A stretch of 62,242 nt of DNA, from positions 1 to 62,242 of the IMG/VR virus record IMGVR_UViG_3300027608_000031; one strand, written 5' to 3'. Below, piece by piece: positions 49,018 to 55,394 of this stretch. The number at the start of each line of letters is the position of its first letter. Within the stretch, counting starts at the first letter, position 1. The notes under the pieces were generated by a model. It ran no database searches. It saw only the letters and a list, made by a program, of their open reading frames with translations, and was not told the origin of the DNA. The stretch comes from a virus. A program made the translations under genes and the position numbers.

Positions 49018-49046
49018 AGTATAACAACTTTACATGAGTATGTCAA
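49018..49046 (-). promoter_or_regulatory. Near-consensus sigma-70 promoter (MoxR/VWA module)
   Basis: On the - strand, TTGACA (49046-49041), 17-base spacer, TATACT (49023-49018). The -35 box overlaps the stop codon of the 49043-49207 gene. It should transcribe the DUF3150-like, MoxR and VWA genes. Confidence 0.85.
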
Positions 49047-49207
49047 GTAGCGTCCTTCCCAAACACCTCTTGCACCCAACACCCATTCGCATCGAACGCC
49101 ACTTGCATGGTTTCGCACGACTCAGTTATGGCTTGCACCTTGGCATCTGCTTCGGGGCTGTTGGGGTCTTCGATACCCTCGAATTCAAAAACAACTAGCA
49201 CTTTCAT
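49043..49207 (-). CDS. Small hypothetical protein
   Basis: This 54-residue frame starts MKVLVVFEFEGIEDPNSPEA, then contains MQVAFDANGCWVQEVFGKDA. This beta-alpha-beta pattern with VLVVFEFEG is common among tiny phage proteins of unknown function. Its ATG overlaps the upstream stop (ATATGA), and its own stop overlaps the -35 box of the promoter at 49018-49046. Confidence 0.65.
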   Translation of the reverse strand: MKVLVVFEFEGIEDPNSPEADAKVQAITESCETMQVAFDANGCWVQEVFGKDAT

Positions 49208-49440
49208 ATATCACTCCCTAAGTTCTTTTGGTTTGTTTGTTTTAGAGTGGTACTTGCTGCCGCTTGTGTAACGAACATGTACCCACCCTTGCCGTACTCT
49301 TGCACCACAGTCCATGACTTGCGCTCTGCCCGTGCAAAATCTTCTCCGCAAAACAAACACATGCGGTATCCCAATGCCCAACGCTCAGTCGGGAACTCAT
49401 CGCCACATATGTTGCACTCTCTGTAGTTACCAAAACTCAT
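49204..49440 (-). CDS. Small zinc-ribbon protein
   Basis: This 78-residue protein has CNICGDEF (C9, C12) and CLFCGEDF (C28, C31), which make a treble-clef-like ribbon, followed by ARAERKSWTVVQEYGKGGYM. The C-terminus is polar. It is ATGA-coupled to the gene upstream. It may bind nucleic acid or a host protein; no closer family recognised. Confidence 0.65.
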   Translation of the reverse strand: MSFGNYRECNICGDEFPTERWALGYRMCLFCGEDFARAERKSWTVVQEYGKGGYMFVTQAAASTTLKQTNQKNLGSDI

Positions 49441-49784
49441 GCTTCTTCTCCTTTGTTTGCTCTTTCAATTAAACCTACGCCACCAGTCACGGCAACAACT
49501 CGCATGTCCTCCACACTACACTTCACGGTCTGCACACCTGTCGGTCTGCATTGGGTTCGGTGTCGGCTTGTCGTTTGGCTGAACTGGCTGTCGTTCTCGT
49601 ACCAAACATCTGCCGCGTGGTCATACACAAATAGAGGCCATGTGTATCGGTAGGAATAAACGCCATACAACTTGTTGTCGTACGAGTTCACGCCCCACTC
49701 ACCCCACACATTGCTACCTCTGAACGCTTGGCGGTTCTCCACCCTCTCCCTAGCCTTGCCGTTTGCAATCATTTTGATACTCAT
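49437..49784 (-). CDS. Hypothetical protein, Tyr/Trp-rich
   Basis: This 115-residue protein contains ENRQAFRGSNVWGEWGVNSY, then VYSYRYTWPLFVYDHAADVW, CRPTGVQTVKCSVEDMRVVA (Cys pair). Beta-rich. The ATG at 49784 is supported by GGGGAACTAT; an earlier in-frame start at 49811 lacks a site. I recall similar early phage proteins of unknown function. Confidence 0.65.
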   Translation of the reverse strand: MSIKMIANGKARERVENRQAFRGSNVWGEWGVNSYDNKLYGVYSYRYTWPLFVYDHAADVWYENDSQFSQTTSRHRTQCRPTGVQTVKCSVEDMRVVAVTGGVGLIERANKGEEA

Positions 49785-49801
49785 ATAGTTCCCCTGTTTA
49801 G

Positions 49802-49966
49802 TTACTTCCACTCTTGTCTTTCAAGTTTCAAGCGGTCACGCTCTTCTGCTTTCGTACGGTACGAATGTTCCCGTGGTACTTTCTTATCCACGAACATGCC
49901 AACCCACAACATCTTGTGCTGTGTATGCTTACGATTAGATTCTTTGCGTTCCAATTTATTCTGCAT
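49802..49966 (-). CDS. Small basic protein carrying palindromic site D
   Basis: This 54-residue frame starts behind AGGAGTTGATG: MQNKLERKESNRKHTQHKML, WVGMFVDKKVPREHSYRTKA, EERDRLKLERQEWK. Very basic. Codons HSYRTKA contain palindrome D. It overlaps the end of the upstream membrane protein gene by 11 bases. An alternative start is the ATG immediately upstream (49969). Function is unknown. Confidence 0.65.
   Translation of the reverse strand: MQNKLERKESNRKHTQHKMLWVGMFVDKKVPREHSYRTKAEERDRLKLERQEWK
49850..49866. promoter_or_regulatory. Palindromic site D (one end mismatch)
   Basis: TTTCGTAC-G-GTACGAAT; the last base breaks symmetry. It is inside the 49802-49966 gene. Confidence 0.75.
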
Positions 49967-50126
49967 CATCAACTCCTACTTCGCTGAGGGCAACCCAAGC
50001 AACTGCACCGATGAGTGCACCCGCGAACACCATGCCCGCTTCAAACAACCAACCATCTTTGTCGTGGCATAACACCAACATAACAAACGACATTATTAAA
50101 TACGCAATCATTTCAACTTTACTCAT
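49956..50126 (-). CDS. Small two-helix membrane protein
   Basis: This 56-residue protein has VEMIAYLIMSFVMLVLCH, then FEAGMVFAGALIGAVAWVAL: two membrane helices joined by DKDGWL, with acidic C-terminus (VGVDDAE). The ATG at 50126 follows AAGGAGTATCAA; a longer frame extending to 50246 is rejected because it would overlap another gene. A membrane protein expressed early, perhaps for exclusion or host takeover. Confidence 0.65.
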   Translation of the reverse strand: MSKVEMIAYLIMSFVMLVLCHDKDGWLFEAGMVFAGALIGAVAWVALSEVGVDDAE

Positions 50127-50137
50127 TTGATACTCCT

Positions 50138-50311
50138 TTATAAAACATTCGGACATTCGTCTAACTCTTCTTGTGTAAACCATTGGCGTGCGACCGTATC
50201 GTTTTTCAACTTGTCGTACTCGCCCCATGCTTTGCACACGAAACACGCTTTGTGTATATCAGGGCAACGCTCACCCCAATACTCTGTTATTGCTTCTTCT
50301 ACTTTATTCAT
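50138..50311 (-). CDS. Small Cys-containing hypothetical protein
   Basis: This 57-residue protein: MNKVEEAITEYWGERCPDIH, KACFVCKAWGEYDKLKNDTV, ARQWFTQEELDECPNVL. C16, H20, C23 and C26 could hold a metal. The ATG at 50311 has a GGGAG site at 7-base spacing; the ATG at 50317 would be too close to it. It overlaps the upstream gene's stop by 4 bases. Function is unknown. Confidence 0.65.
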   Translation of the reverse strand: MNKVEEAITEYWGERCPDIHKACFVCKAWGEYDKLKNDTVARQWFTQEELDECPNVL

Positions 50312-50652
50312 TTCCATACTCCCTTCATACTATTAACCTTGGCTTTCGTACCGTACGAATACTCAGGCACATACCAAACATACAACCTATTCTCTTGTTG
50401 CAACATCTTGTCTGCGTATACCTCATCAAGACTATCTTTGTCTATGTATATCGCTTGCTCTGCTTGCGGTATGTTCACTTTGAACTCATTCACTCCACGC
50501 ACATGTGTCGTGCTTGGCACTCCCGATAAGTGCGCCCACTTCTTAGCCAGTATGACCATGCTCATGCGTGATGAACGGTCGGGCAGTTTGATGGTCGTGC
50601 GTTTAAGCACTTGGTTGGTGACTGTATGCACCAGTTCTAAATTGAGTCGCAT
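50308..50652 (-). CDS. Hypothetical protein carrying palindromic site E
   Basis: This 114-residue protein contains LELVHTVTNQVLKRTTIKLP, then RMSMVILAKKWAHLSGVPST and VNIPQAEQAIYIDKDSLDEV, and ends VPEYSYGTKAKVNSMKGVWK. The codons of SYGTKA contain palindrome E. An RBS AAGGAGTAACC precedes the ATG. Function is unknown. Confidence 0.6.
   Translation of the reverse strand: MRLNLELVHTVTNQVLKRTTIKLPDRSSRMSMVILAKKWAHLSGVPSTTHVRGVNEFKVNIPQAEQAIYIDKDSLDEVYADKMLQQENRLYVWYVPEYSYGTKAKVNSMKGVWK
50344..50360. promoter_or_regulatory. Palindromic site E (one end mismatch)
   Basis: TTTCGTAC-C-GTACGAAT inside the 3' part of the 50308-50652 gene. Confidence 0.75.
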
Positions 50653-50661
50653 GGTTACTCC

Positions 50662-50865
50662 TTATTCCAAACATTCAAAGTATTGACCAATAACATCGGT
50701 GTTCTCGAAGTTGTTGGTGTCTGCTTGCAGTTGCTCTGCGTCATGGTCTTGAAACCATAGTGCGTCCGCATATGCGCCCTCAGCGTTGCATCTAACTCCG
50801 TATGCCCAACCATTGCCGTGGCTAGTGATTGTGTATTTCCCATCTGCTGTATCGAATTGAGTCAT
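50662..50865 (-). CDS. Small hypothetical protein, first gene of the main early operon
   Basis: This 67-residue protein: MTQFDTADGKYTITSHGNGW, AYGVRCNAEGAYADALWFQD, HDAEQLQADTNNFENTDVIG. A beta hairpin followed by a helix. The ATG at 50865 follows AAAGGGAACACC; an in-frame start at 50895 is less likely. It is the first gene downstream of the consensus promoter at 50961-50989 and palindrome F. Confidence 0.65.
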   Translation of the reverse strand: MTQFDTADGKYTITSHGNGWAYGVRCNAEGAYADALWFQDHDAEQLQADTNNFENTDVIGQYFECLE

Positions 50866-50900
50866 GGTGTTCCCTTTCTGTTGACCCTTACACATCGGGC

Positions 50901-50917
50901 TTTCGTACCGTACGAAA
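50901..50917. promoter_or_regulatory. Palindromic site F (TTTCGTAC-C-GTACGAAA)
   Basis: Perfect arms in the leader between the 50961-50989 promoter and the gene starting at 50865, about +38 to +54. Almost the same distance as site C from its promoter. Confidence 0.9.
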
Positions 50918-50960
50918 GTTGCCGTGTCACTCGAAACGCTTTTATTCCGAATGAGCCTTA

Positions 50961-50989
50961 ATTATAAGGGATTTACATGGGCTTGTCAA
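50961..50989 (-). promoter_or_regulatory. Perfect-consensus sigma-70 early promoter
   Basis: On the - strand, TTGACA (50989-50984), 17-base spacer, TATAAT (50966-50961). It directly follows the terminator at 51001-51028 and should be the main early promoter, read by unmodified host RNA polymerase. Confidence 0.93.
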
Positions 50990-51000
50990 GTTGTTACTAT

Positions 51001-51028
51001 AAAGAAAAAGCCAGTATTAAACTGGCTT
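51001..51028 (-). terminator. Intrinsic terminator of the 51086-51400 gene
   Basis: On the - strand, AAGCCAGT, loop TTAAT, ACTGGCTT, then TTTTTCTTT. Perfect 8-bp stem. It insulates the early promoter immediately downstream. Confidence 0.88.
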
Positions 51029-51085
51029 AAATGGTGTATGAATATAGAATAACGGTGGGTGTGACTTACTCACACCAAAACTTGT

Positions 51086-51400
51086 TTATACATACTCAAA
51101 TGTATGCCCCATAAATGATGGGCGTCTACCTTTCAGATGGTCGCAAAGGTTTGTGGTGCTTCCACCAAAATGCCGAACAGCATCGCGCTGTGAATCAAAC
51201 AGTTGTTCTGTCTCCTTACAACGAATTCGGGTTGCATGGTTAATGATGCCCTTCAACCCTGCGGTCATTTTGGCTTGCACCTCGGGGGTGCGTGCGTACC
51301 CACTACCTACCTTGTATTTCTCTCTGTCTGCTCGTAGCCCGTTGACATTGCGCACGCCGAGGCTGGTAAGTAGTTCAATCCGTGTCTTTGCGTCTAACAT
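51086..51400 (-). CDS. NUMOD-like DNA-binding protein, monocistronic
   Basis: This 104-residue protein contains GYARTPEVQAKMTAGLKGI, resembling NUMOD3 segments, and LFDSQRDAVRHFGGSTTNLC followed by DHLKGRRPSFMGHTFEYV, a NUMOD1-like helix-turn-helix as found beside homing endonucleases. No nuclease domain is present. The ATG at 51400 follows CGGAGTATCACT. It has its own terminator (51001-51028), so it is probably regulated separately. It is a plausible candidate for binding the hub repeats or palindromes. Confidence 0.7.
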   Translation of the reverse strand: MLDAKTRIELLTSLGVRNVNGLRADREKYKVGSGYARTPEVQAKMTAGLKGIINHATRIRCKETEQLFDSQRDAVRHFGGSTTNLCDHLKGRRPSFMGHTFEYV

Positions 51401-51582
51401 AGTGATACTCCGTTCTAAAAAGGTTTTATCCGTAAAGTGCTCTAAGTTTCTAAGCACGAGAATATTGTAAACCATTTATCCATGCGGTGTACGGGATGAT
51501 AACACCCCTATTATTCCAATATTCTGTGTTTTTTGGATTATGAGCGAGACAAAACAAAGGAAGAGAAAATCTGCATGAATGG

Positions 51583-51599
51583 TTTCGTACGGTACGAAA
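51583..51599. promoter_or_regulatory. Palindromic site G (TTTCGTAC-G-GTACGAAA)
   Basis: Perfect copy next to the A+T-rich segment in the noncoding hub. Confidence 0.88.
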
Positions 51600-51795
51600 G
51601 TTAGGGCTGGTAATGAAATAAAAATTTAGACTTCATATATATTTATTTTATAGAATAATAGAATAATAGGGAATTTTCCAAACGCAAGTGCTTGATTTAA
51701 AAGGCTTTTGTATTATTCTGATAATGAGAATAGATGAGAACTAAATAGAGGATATTACGGCTTACACTAACTTAAACCATCTTGACACTAAACGC

Positions 51796-51836
51796 GTACG
51801 GCCAACTTCGAGGATACAGGTTTCAGGGGAGTAAGG
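51796..51836. repeat. 41-bp direct repeat, copy 1
   Basis: The first 30 bases (GTACGGCCAACTTCGAGG then ATACAGGTTTCA) are identical to copy 2 at 51883; the last 11 differ at three positions. It ends just before palindrome H. Confidence 0.9.
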
Positions 51837-51837
51837 G

Positions 51838-51854
51838 TTTCGTACGGTACGAAA
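51838..51854. promoter_or_regulatory. Palindromic site H (TTTCGTAC-G-GTACGAAA)
   Basis: Perfect copy lying between the two 41-bp direct repeats. Confidence 0.88.
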
Positions 51855-51882
51855 GTTTGCAGGGTGTTTGTGGTGTGATGTT

Positions 51883-51923
51883 GTACGGCCAACTTCGAGG
51901 ATACAGGTTTCAAAGGGGTAAGG
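51883..51923. repeat. 41-bp direct repeat, copy 2
   Basis: Second copy, 87 bases from copy 1 (start to start). A third, degenerate version of its core (17 of 22 bases) lies at 51994-52015. Confidence 0.9.
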
Positions 51924-52035
51924 CTCAAATGGTGAGCCTGCCAGATTGTTTGGCATCGGCACGCGTCAATGTGTTGTAGCATGTTCATAGTGGAACCTTG
52001 GGGGTACAGGTATCACAGCCCAAAATGTTTGGGCG

Positions 52036-52061
52036 AAAAAAAAGCCCCCTTTCGGGGGCTT
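52036..52061 (-). terminator. Intrinsic terminator of the 52076-52594 gene
   Basis: On the - strand, AAGCCCCC, loop GAAA, GGGGGCTT, then eight T. Perfect 8-bp stem with a stable tetraloop, 15 bases after the stop codon. Confidence 0.93.
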
Positions 52062-52075
52062 AGTGGTTTAGGTGT

Positions 52076-52594
52076 TTACTTGATTTCGACGCCTTCAGAT
52101 TCTAGGTAGGATTTCACGCCTTCGAATAAGGTTTTGATTTCGTCATTCTCAAACGATGCTTGCAAGTCGTTGATGAAACCCTCGAAATCAGCGTCTCTAA
52201 AACATGTAGCAAGTTTGGCTGAAAACTCTTTGGTTGCCTTCGCGCCTTTGCTTGCGCCCTTTGCCTTATTCTTTGCGCGTTGGCCGTTCCAGTCTGTTAC
52301 TGGTTTACCGCTTGCTACATGCGCTTTGAATGTAGGTAGGTAGGTTTGTTGCATGGTCGATTGTGTCTTACCCTTTGCAACGCCACCATCTACGAACGCG
52401 GTGGCAATGGCGCAACCCGTGCCGTCCTTCTTATAAGTACCAACAACAACCTTCGCCTTATGTAAGGCGAGAATGTTAGTGTTAGCCAGTTCGCGCTTCT
52501 GCTCAGCCGTTTGTAACGCGCCCGCCATTTCTGCCACCGCGTTGCCACAGTCTGTAGCGAGTTGCACATTAGAGAGAGTAGAGGATTTAGTCAT
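52076..52594 (-). CDS. Hypothetical first early protein, monocistronic
   Basis: This 172-residue protein has a helical N-terminus (MTKSSTLSNVQLATDCGNAV, then ALQTAEQKRELANTNILALH), a middle with VVVGTYKKDGTGCAIATAFV, a Lys/Ala-rich basic linker (RAKNKAKGASKGAKATKEFS), and an acidic helical C-terminus (ADFEGFINDLQASFENDEIK). The ATG at 52594 follows AAGGAAATCAA; a longer frame from 52681 has no site. It has its own strong terminator, and palindrome I lies ~110 bases upstream. It may be an immediate-early regulator, but no DNA-binding motif is visible. Confidence 0.65.
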   Translation of the reverse strand: MTKSSTLSNVQLATDCGNAVAEMAGALQTAEQKRELANTNILALHKAKVVVGTYKKDGTGCAIATAFVDGGVAKGKTQSTMQQTYLPTFKAHVASGKPVTDWNGQRAKNKAKGASKGAKATKEFSAKLATCFRDADFEGFINDLQASFENDEIKTLFEGVKSYLESEGVEIK

Positions 52595-52702
52595 TTGATT
52601 TCCTTTCGTATGACTGTATCTAATCAGAGCCAATCCCTGAGTCGATGGTTGAACTGTATCACAACCAGCAACAACTTGCACGGGATAGATACAAATTTAC
52701 AC

Positions 52703-52719
52703 TTTCGTACAGTACGAAA
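52703..52719. promoter_or_regulatory. Palindromic site I (TTTCGTAC-A-GTACGAAA)
   Basis: Perfect arms with A at the centre, extended by flanking C/G. It lies in the leader region of the 52076-52594 gene. Confidence 0.88.
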
Positions 52720-52942
52720 GTTTGAGCGGTATATCCGACCCCACCCCCCGCTTTTAGGATTAGGTACCATACGCGCTACTACTACTCTAATCCGCTCATT
52801 AGATAATCCATTTTTAGAAATAGGTACTCCAGATCGTCACATCACCACACAATTTTTCCCATAGTCTTAACACACACAAACATCTTGTGGTAAGAACAAA
52901 CTACACAGGGTCCGCAGCTTAATGAGGGGGGAGAGGGGTTCT

Positions 52943-52979
52943 TTTTTAAGTATCCAATCCCAGTTTTTAAGTATCCAAT
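52943..52979. repeat. Two 16-bp direct repeats with 21-bp period
   Basis: TTTTTAAGTATCCAAT occurs at 52943-52958 and 52964-52979. A 21-base period places both copies on the same face of the DNA helix, as expected for cooperative protein binding. Confidence 0.85.
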
Positions 52980-53046
52980 AGACCCCCCCGTCACTTTTTA
53001 TTTTGCCCACCCCCCGGGGGGTATATATTTTTTGGTAAAGTTTCGC

Positions 53047-53057
53047 TGTTGGCAACA
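53047..53057. promoter_or_regulatory. Palindromic site TGTTG-G-CAACA
   Basis: 5-bp arms around one base, upstream of the terminase genes. A partner copy with centre C lies at 53131-53141, 84 bases away. Confidence 0.6.
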
Positions 53058-53130
53058 CGAATACGGGTTAGCTCCGTAGCACTTTTTTTCGTTTGTGTTG
53101 TGCAAGTCAAAACACTGCTTTATGTGAGCG

Positions 53131-53160
53131 TGTTGCCAACACCTATTTCTGTGTTACATT
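53131..53160 (+). promoter_or_regulatory. Palindrome TGTTGCCAACA overlapping a possible late promoter
   Basis: Palindrome at 53131-53141 (6-bp arms if the flanking G/C is included). Its TTGCCA (53133-53138) could be a -35 box, with a 16-base spacer and TACATT (53155-53160). This would start transcription about 25 bases before the small terminase gene. Confidence 0.45.
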
Positions 53161-53191
53161 TCCTGAACTTCGGAGTGCCAACTTTCCTCCT

Positions 53192-53836
53192 ATGATTCTT
53201 GTTACACCAGAACTAAACGTTCCTGCTCCGTTCACCATGACGGATGAAGAGATTCTCAGTATCCATGAGAAGGCTAAACTCGCCTTCAATACAGTAGAGT
53301 TCTTGCGGGCGAATGGGCTCGACGATGCAGAGACCGCCGTAACTACAGAAGACAAGAAGACTGCACGCTCAGTTTTCATGGACAACCCCACCACGACACT
53401 GGCAGATATAAATACACCGGGCAAAGCACTAATGTTGAAGGCTTTGCTGGATGAGTACGATATTGACGTGATTCGTAACGCACAGCAAGTGCGGTCATAC
53501 ATTAAGCTCAAGTTGCTAGAAAAGTCCGACTGTGGGGATAACAAGGTTGAACTGAAAGCCTTGGAGATGCTGGGTAAGATGAGCGACGTCGGAGCATTTA
53601 CCGAACGTGTGGAAATTAACGTCACGCACAGAACCACGGAAGAACTTGAGAACGAGTTGGCTAATAAGCTGTCTCAGTACTTGGGCGACATCATTGATGT
53701 GGAAGCAAAGAATGTGACGAGTATGGATGTGGTGGCTAGAGCGCCAGCAGTTCAGGTAATAGATATAGACGCCGAGTTGGGGTTTGTGGGCGGCGAATTG
53801 ATAGAAGACGGGCAAGAGAATGACAGCACTGAATAG
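53192..53836 (+). CDS. Terminase small subunit
   Basis: This 214-residue protein contains FTMTDEEILSIHEKAKLAFN, then FMDNPTTTLADINTPGKALM, QQVRSYIKLKLLEKSDCGDN and AFTERVEINVTHRTTEELEN. The helical recognition region and the conserved VEINVTHRT strand are typical of small terminase subunits in uncultured aquatic phages. The ATG at 53192 is preferred: a longer frame from 53093 runs through the palindrome and promoter region. The ribosome site is weak. It overlaps the large subunit gene by 17 bases, as usual for the pair. Confidence 0.75.
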   Translation: MILVTPELNVPAPFTMTDEEILSIHEKAKLAFNTVEFLRANGLDDAETAVTTEDKKTARSVFMDNPTTTLADINTPGKALMLKALLDEYDIDVIRNAQQVRSYIKLKLLEKSDCGDNKVELKALEMLGKMSDVGAFTERVEINVTHRTTEELENELANKLSQYLGDIIDVEAKNVTSMDVVARAPAVQVIDIDAELGFVGGELIEDGQENDSTE

Positions 53837-55385
53837 TCTGTTCCAAAATCCAAAGGCGGTCGAGGCAATCCAGAACTTGACCACGCCGCAACTGCAAGCC
53901 CTAATAAAGAGATTCCCTAAAGATGAGCAGGGAGCGATCACCGACATCTTGGAAGAACTGCGGACACGGAAAGTGCGGGTCAAGGCACAAGAAGACTTCA
54001 TGGAGTTCGTTCATGCGGTCTGGCCTGCGTTTATTCATGGCAAACACCACGAGAGAATGGCAAAAGCGTTTGAGGAAGTGGCTAATGGTGAGGTCAAACG
54101 CCTGATTATTAACATGCCGCCCCGTCATACGAAGTCAGAATTTGCCTCATACCTGCTCCCAGCTTGGTTTTTGGGTAAATATCCGCAGAAAAAGGTGATT
54201 CAGACGTCCCATACAGCGGAATTAGCCACTGGGTTTGGTCGAAAAGTGCGTAACTTGGTGGATTCGGACGTTTATAAGAAGATTTTTCCCTTAATTGAGC
54301 TACAAACGGACTCAAAAGCGGCTGGACGGTGGAATACCAACTACGGCGGCGACTATTTTGCGATTGGTGTGGGGGGCGCGGTCACTGGTAAGGGTGCGGA
54401 TGTACTAATAATAGATGACCCGCACTCAGAACAGGAAGCCGCTATGGGTGCGTACAACCCAGAGGTGTACGACAAGGTGTATGAGTGGTATACGTCAGGT
54501 CCGCGTCAGCGTCTCCAGCCGGGTGGGGCGATTGTGATCGTGATGACACGTTGGTCGCTACGGGATTTGACTGCTCAGGTGTTGAAGTCCGCCGCCCAGC
54601 GTGGTGGTGAAGAGTGGAAGGTGATTGAGTTACCTGCGATCTTGCCTAGTGACAAAGCGTTGTGGCCTGAGTTCTGGTCTGAGAAAGAATTGAAGGCGCT
54701 TCGGGAAGAATTGCCCTCAGGCAAGTGGATGGCGCAGTACCAGCAGCAGCCCACCTCAGATACGAACGCTATTATTAAGAGAGAGTGGTGGAAGTGGTGG
54801 GAAGACGACCGTCCTCCATCATGTGAGTTCATCATTCAGTCTTGGGATACGGCACATGAAACACGCAAAGTAAACGACTACTCTGCCGTTACAACATGGG
54901 GTGTGTTCTACAACGAGGAAGACCGAGGTCTACCTAACATCATCTTGCTTAACGCGGGAAAGAAACGGTTGGAGTTCCCCGAATTGAAAAAGTGGGCGCT
55001 TGAAGAATGGGAAGAATGGAGCCCCGACTCATTTCTTGTTGAGAAGAAAGCGGCAGGTGCGCCGTTGATTCAAGAGTTCCGTGCGATGGGTATTCCCGTG
55101 CAGGAATACAGTCCGGGAAAAGGACAAGACAAGATCACCCGACTAAATAGTGTTGCGGATTTATTCGCATCGGGTAAAGTATGGGCACCGCAGACGCGCT
55201 GGGCGGAAGAACTCGTGGACGAGGTTGCGTCCTTTCCATCCGGGGAGCATGATGACTTGGTTGACTCAATGACACTTGCGCTGATGAGGTTCCGCTCAGG
55301 TGGTTACTTGCGTCTACCTAATGATGAACAAGAAGACACCAAATATTTCAAAGGCTACAGCCGTGACAAGTACTACACCGTTTAA
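53820..55385 (+). CDS. Terminase large subunit
   Basis: This 521-residue packaging motor has a Walker A-like INMPPRHTKSE (98-107), unusual in lacking the standard GK[ST] but normal for this terminase clade, and Walker B VLIIDDPH (195-202). The RNase H-like nuclease has IIQSWDTAHE, SFLVEKKAAG and HDDLVDSMTLAL with the expected acidic residues. It cuts and pumps DNA into the procapsid through the portal encoded next. Confidence 0.92.
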   Translation: MTALNSLFQNPKAVEAIQNLTTPQLQALIKRFPKDEQGAITDILEELRTRKVRVKAQEDFMEFVHAVWPAFIHGKHHERMAKAFEEVANGEVKRLIINMPPRHTKSEFASYLLPAWFLGKYPQKKVIQTSHTAELATGFGRKVRNLVDSDVYKKIFPLIELQTDSKAAGRWNTNYGGDYFAIGVGGAVTGKGADVLIIDDPHSEQEAAMGAYNPEVYDKVYEWYTSGPRQRLQPGGAIVIVMTRWSLRDLTAQVLKSAAQRGGEEWKVIELPAILPSDKALWPEFWSEKELKALREELPSGKWMAQYQQQPTSDTNAIIKREWWKWWEDDRPPSCEFIIQSWDTAHETRKVNDYSAVTTWGVFYNEEDRGLPNIILLNAGKKRLEFPELKKWALEEWEEWSPDSFLVEKKAAGAPLIQEFRAMGIPVQEYSPGKGQDKITRLNSVADLFASGKVWAPQTRWAEELVDEVASFPSGEHDDLVDSMTLALMRFRSGGYLRLPNDEQEDTKYFKGYSRDKYYTV

Positions 55386-55394
55386 GGATTTAAT

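Larger units (their letters stand above)
51401..52035. other. Noncoding regulatory hub, candidate origin
   Basis: I see no convincing gene in this 635-base stretch. It contains palindromes G and H, a direct 41-bp repeat pair with a degenerate third copy, and an A+T-rich segment (about 51606-51735) with repeated AGAATAATA and inverted TATTATTCT elements. This combination is typical of a replication origin or a main control region; no DnaA box or iteron set could be confirmed by eye. Confidence 0.6.
52595..53191. other. Divergent noncoding region between early gene and terminase
   Basis: No convincing gene in ~600 bases. It holds palindrome I, many G- and C-runs (around 52739, 52925, 52983 and 53010), two 16-bp direct repeats 21 bases apart, a perfect CCCCCCGGGGGG palindrome (53010-53021) followed by an A+T stretch, and two TGTTGSCAACA palindromes. 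Position directly before the terminase genes makes it a candidate for the late promoter and for the packaging site. Confidence 0.6.

Noticed and set aside
50127-50246. N-terminal extension of the two-helix membrane protein
   Set aside because: The longer frame overlaps the coupled 50138-50311 gene almost completely; the ATG at 50126 has a proper ribosome site.
51782-51979. Plus-strand open frame in the hub, and opposing minus-strand frames
   Set aside because: The frame reads through the 41-bp repeats and a palindrome, giving duplicated YGQLRGYRFQ segments with no ribosome site or coupling.
44633-52719. The nine palindromes as a CRISPR array
   Set aside because: Spacing is irregular (hundreds to thousands of bases), several copies are inside genes, and no cas1/cas2 genes accompany the Cas4-like nuclease.
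52867-53058. Minus-strand open frame of 63 codons before terminase
   Set aside because: No ribosome site; its sequence (WILKNWDWILKK) only mirrors the 16-bp direct repeats, and the region is better explained as regulatory DNA.
53093-53191. N-terminal extension of the small terminase gene from 53093
   Set aside because: It would place coding sequence over the palindrome and possible promoter, and the extra residues (Cys-rich, no helix) do not fit the family.
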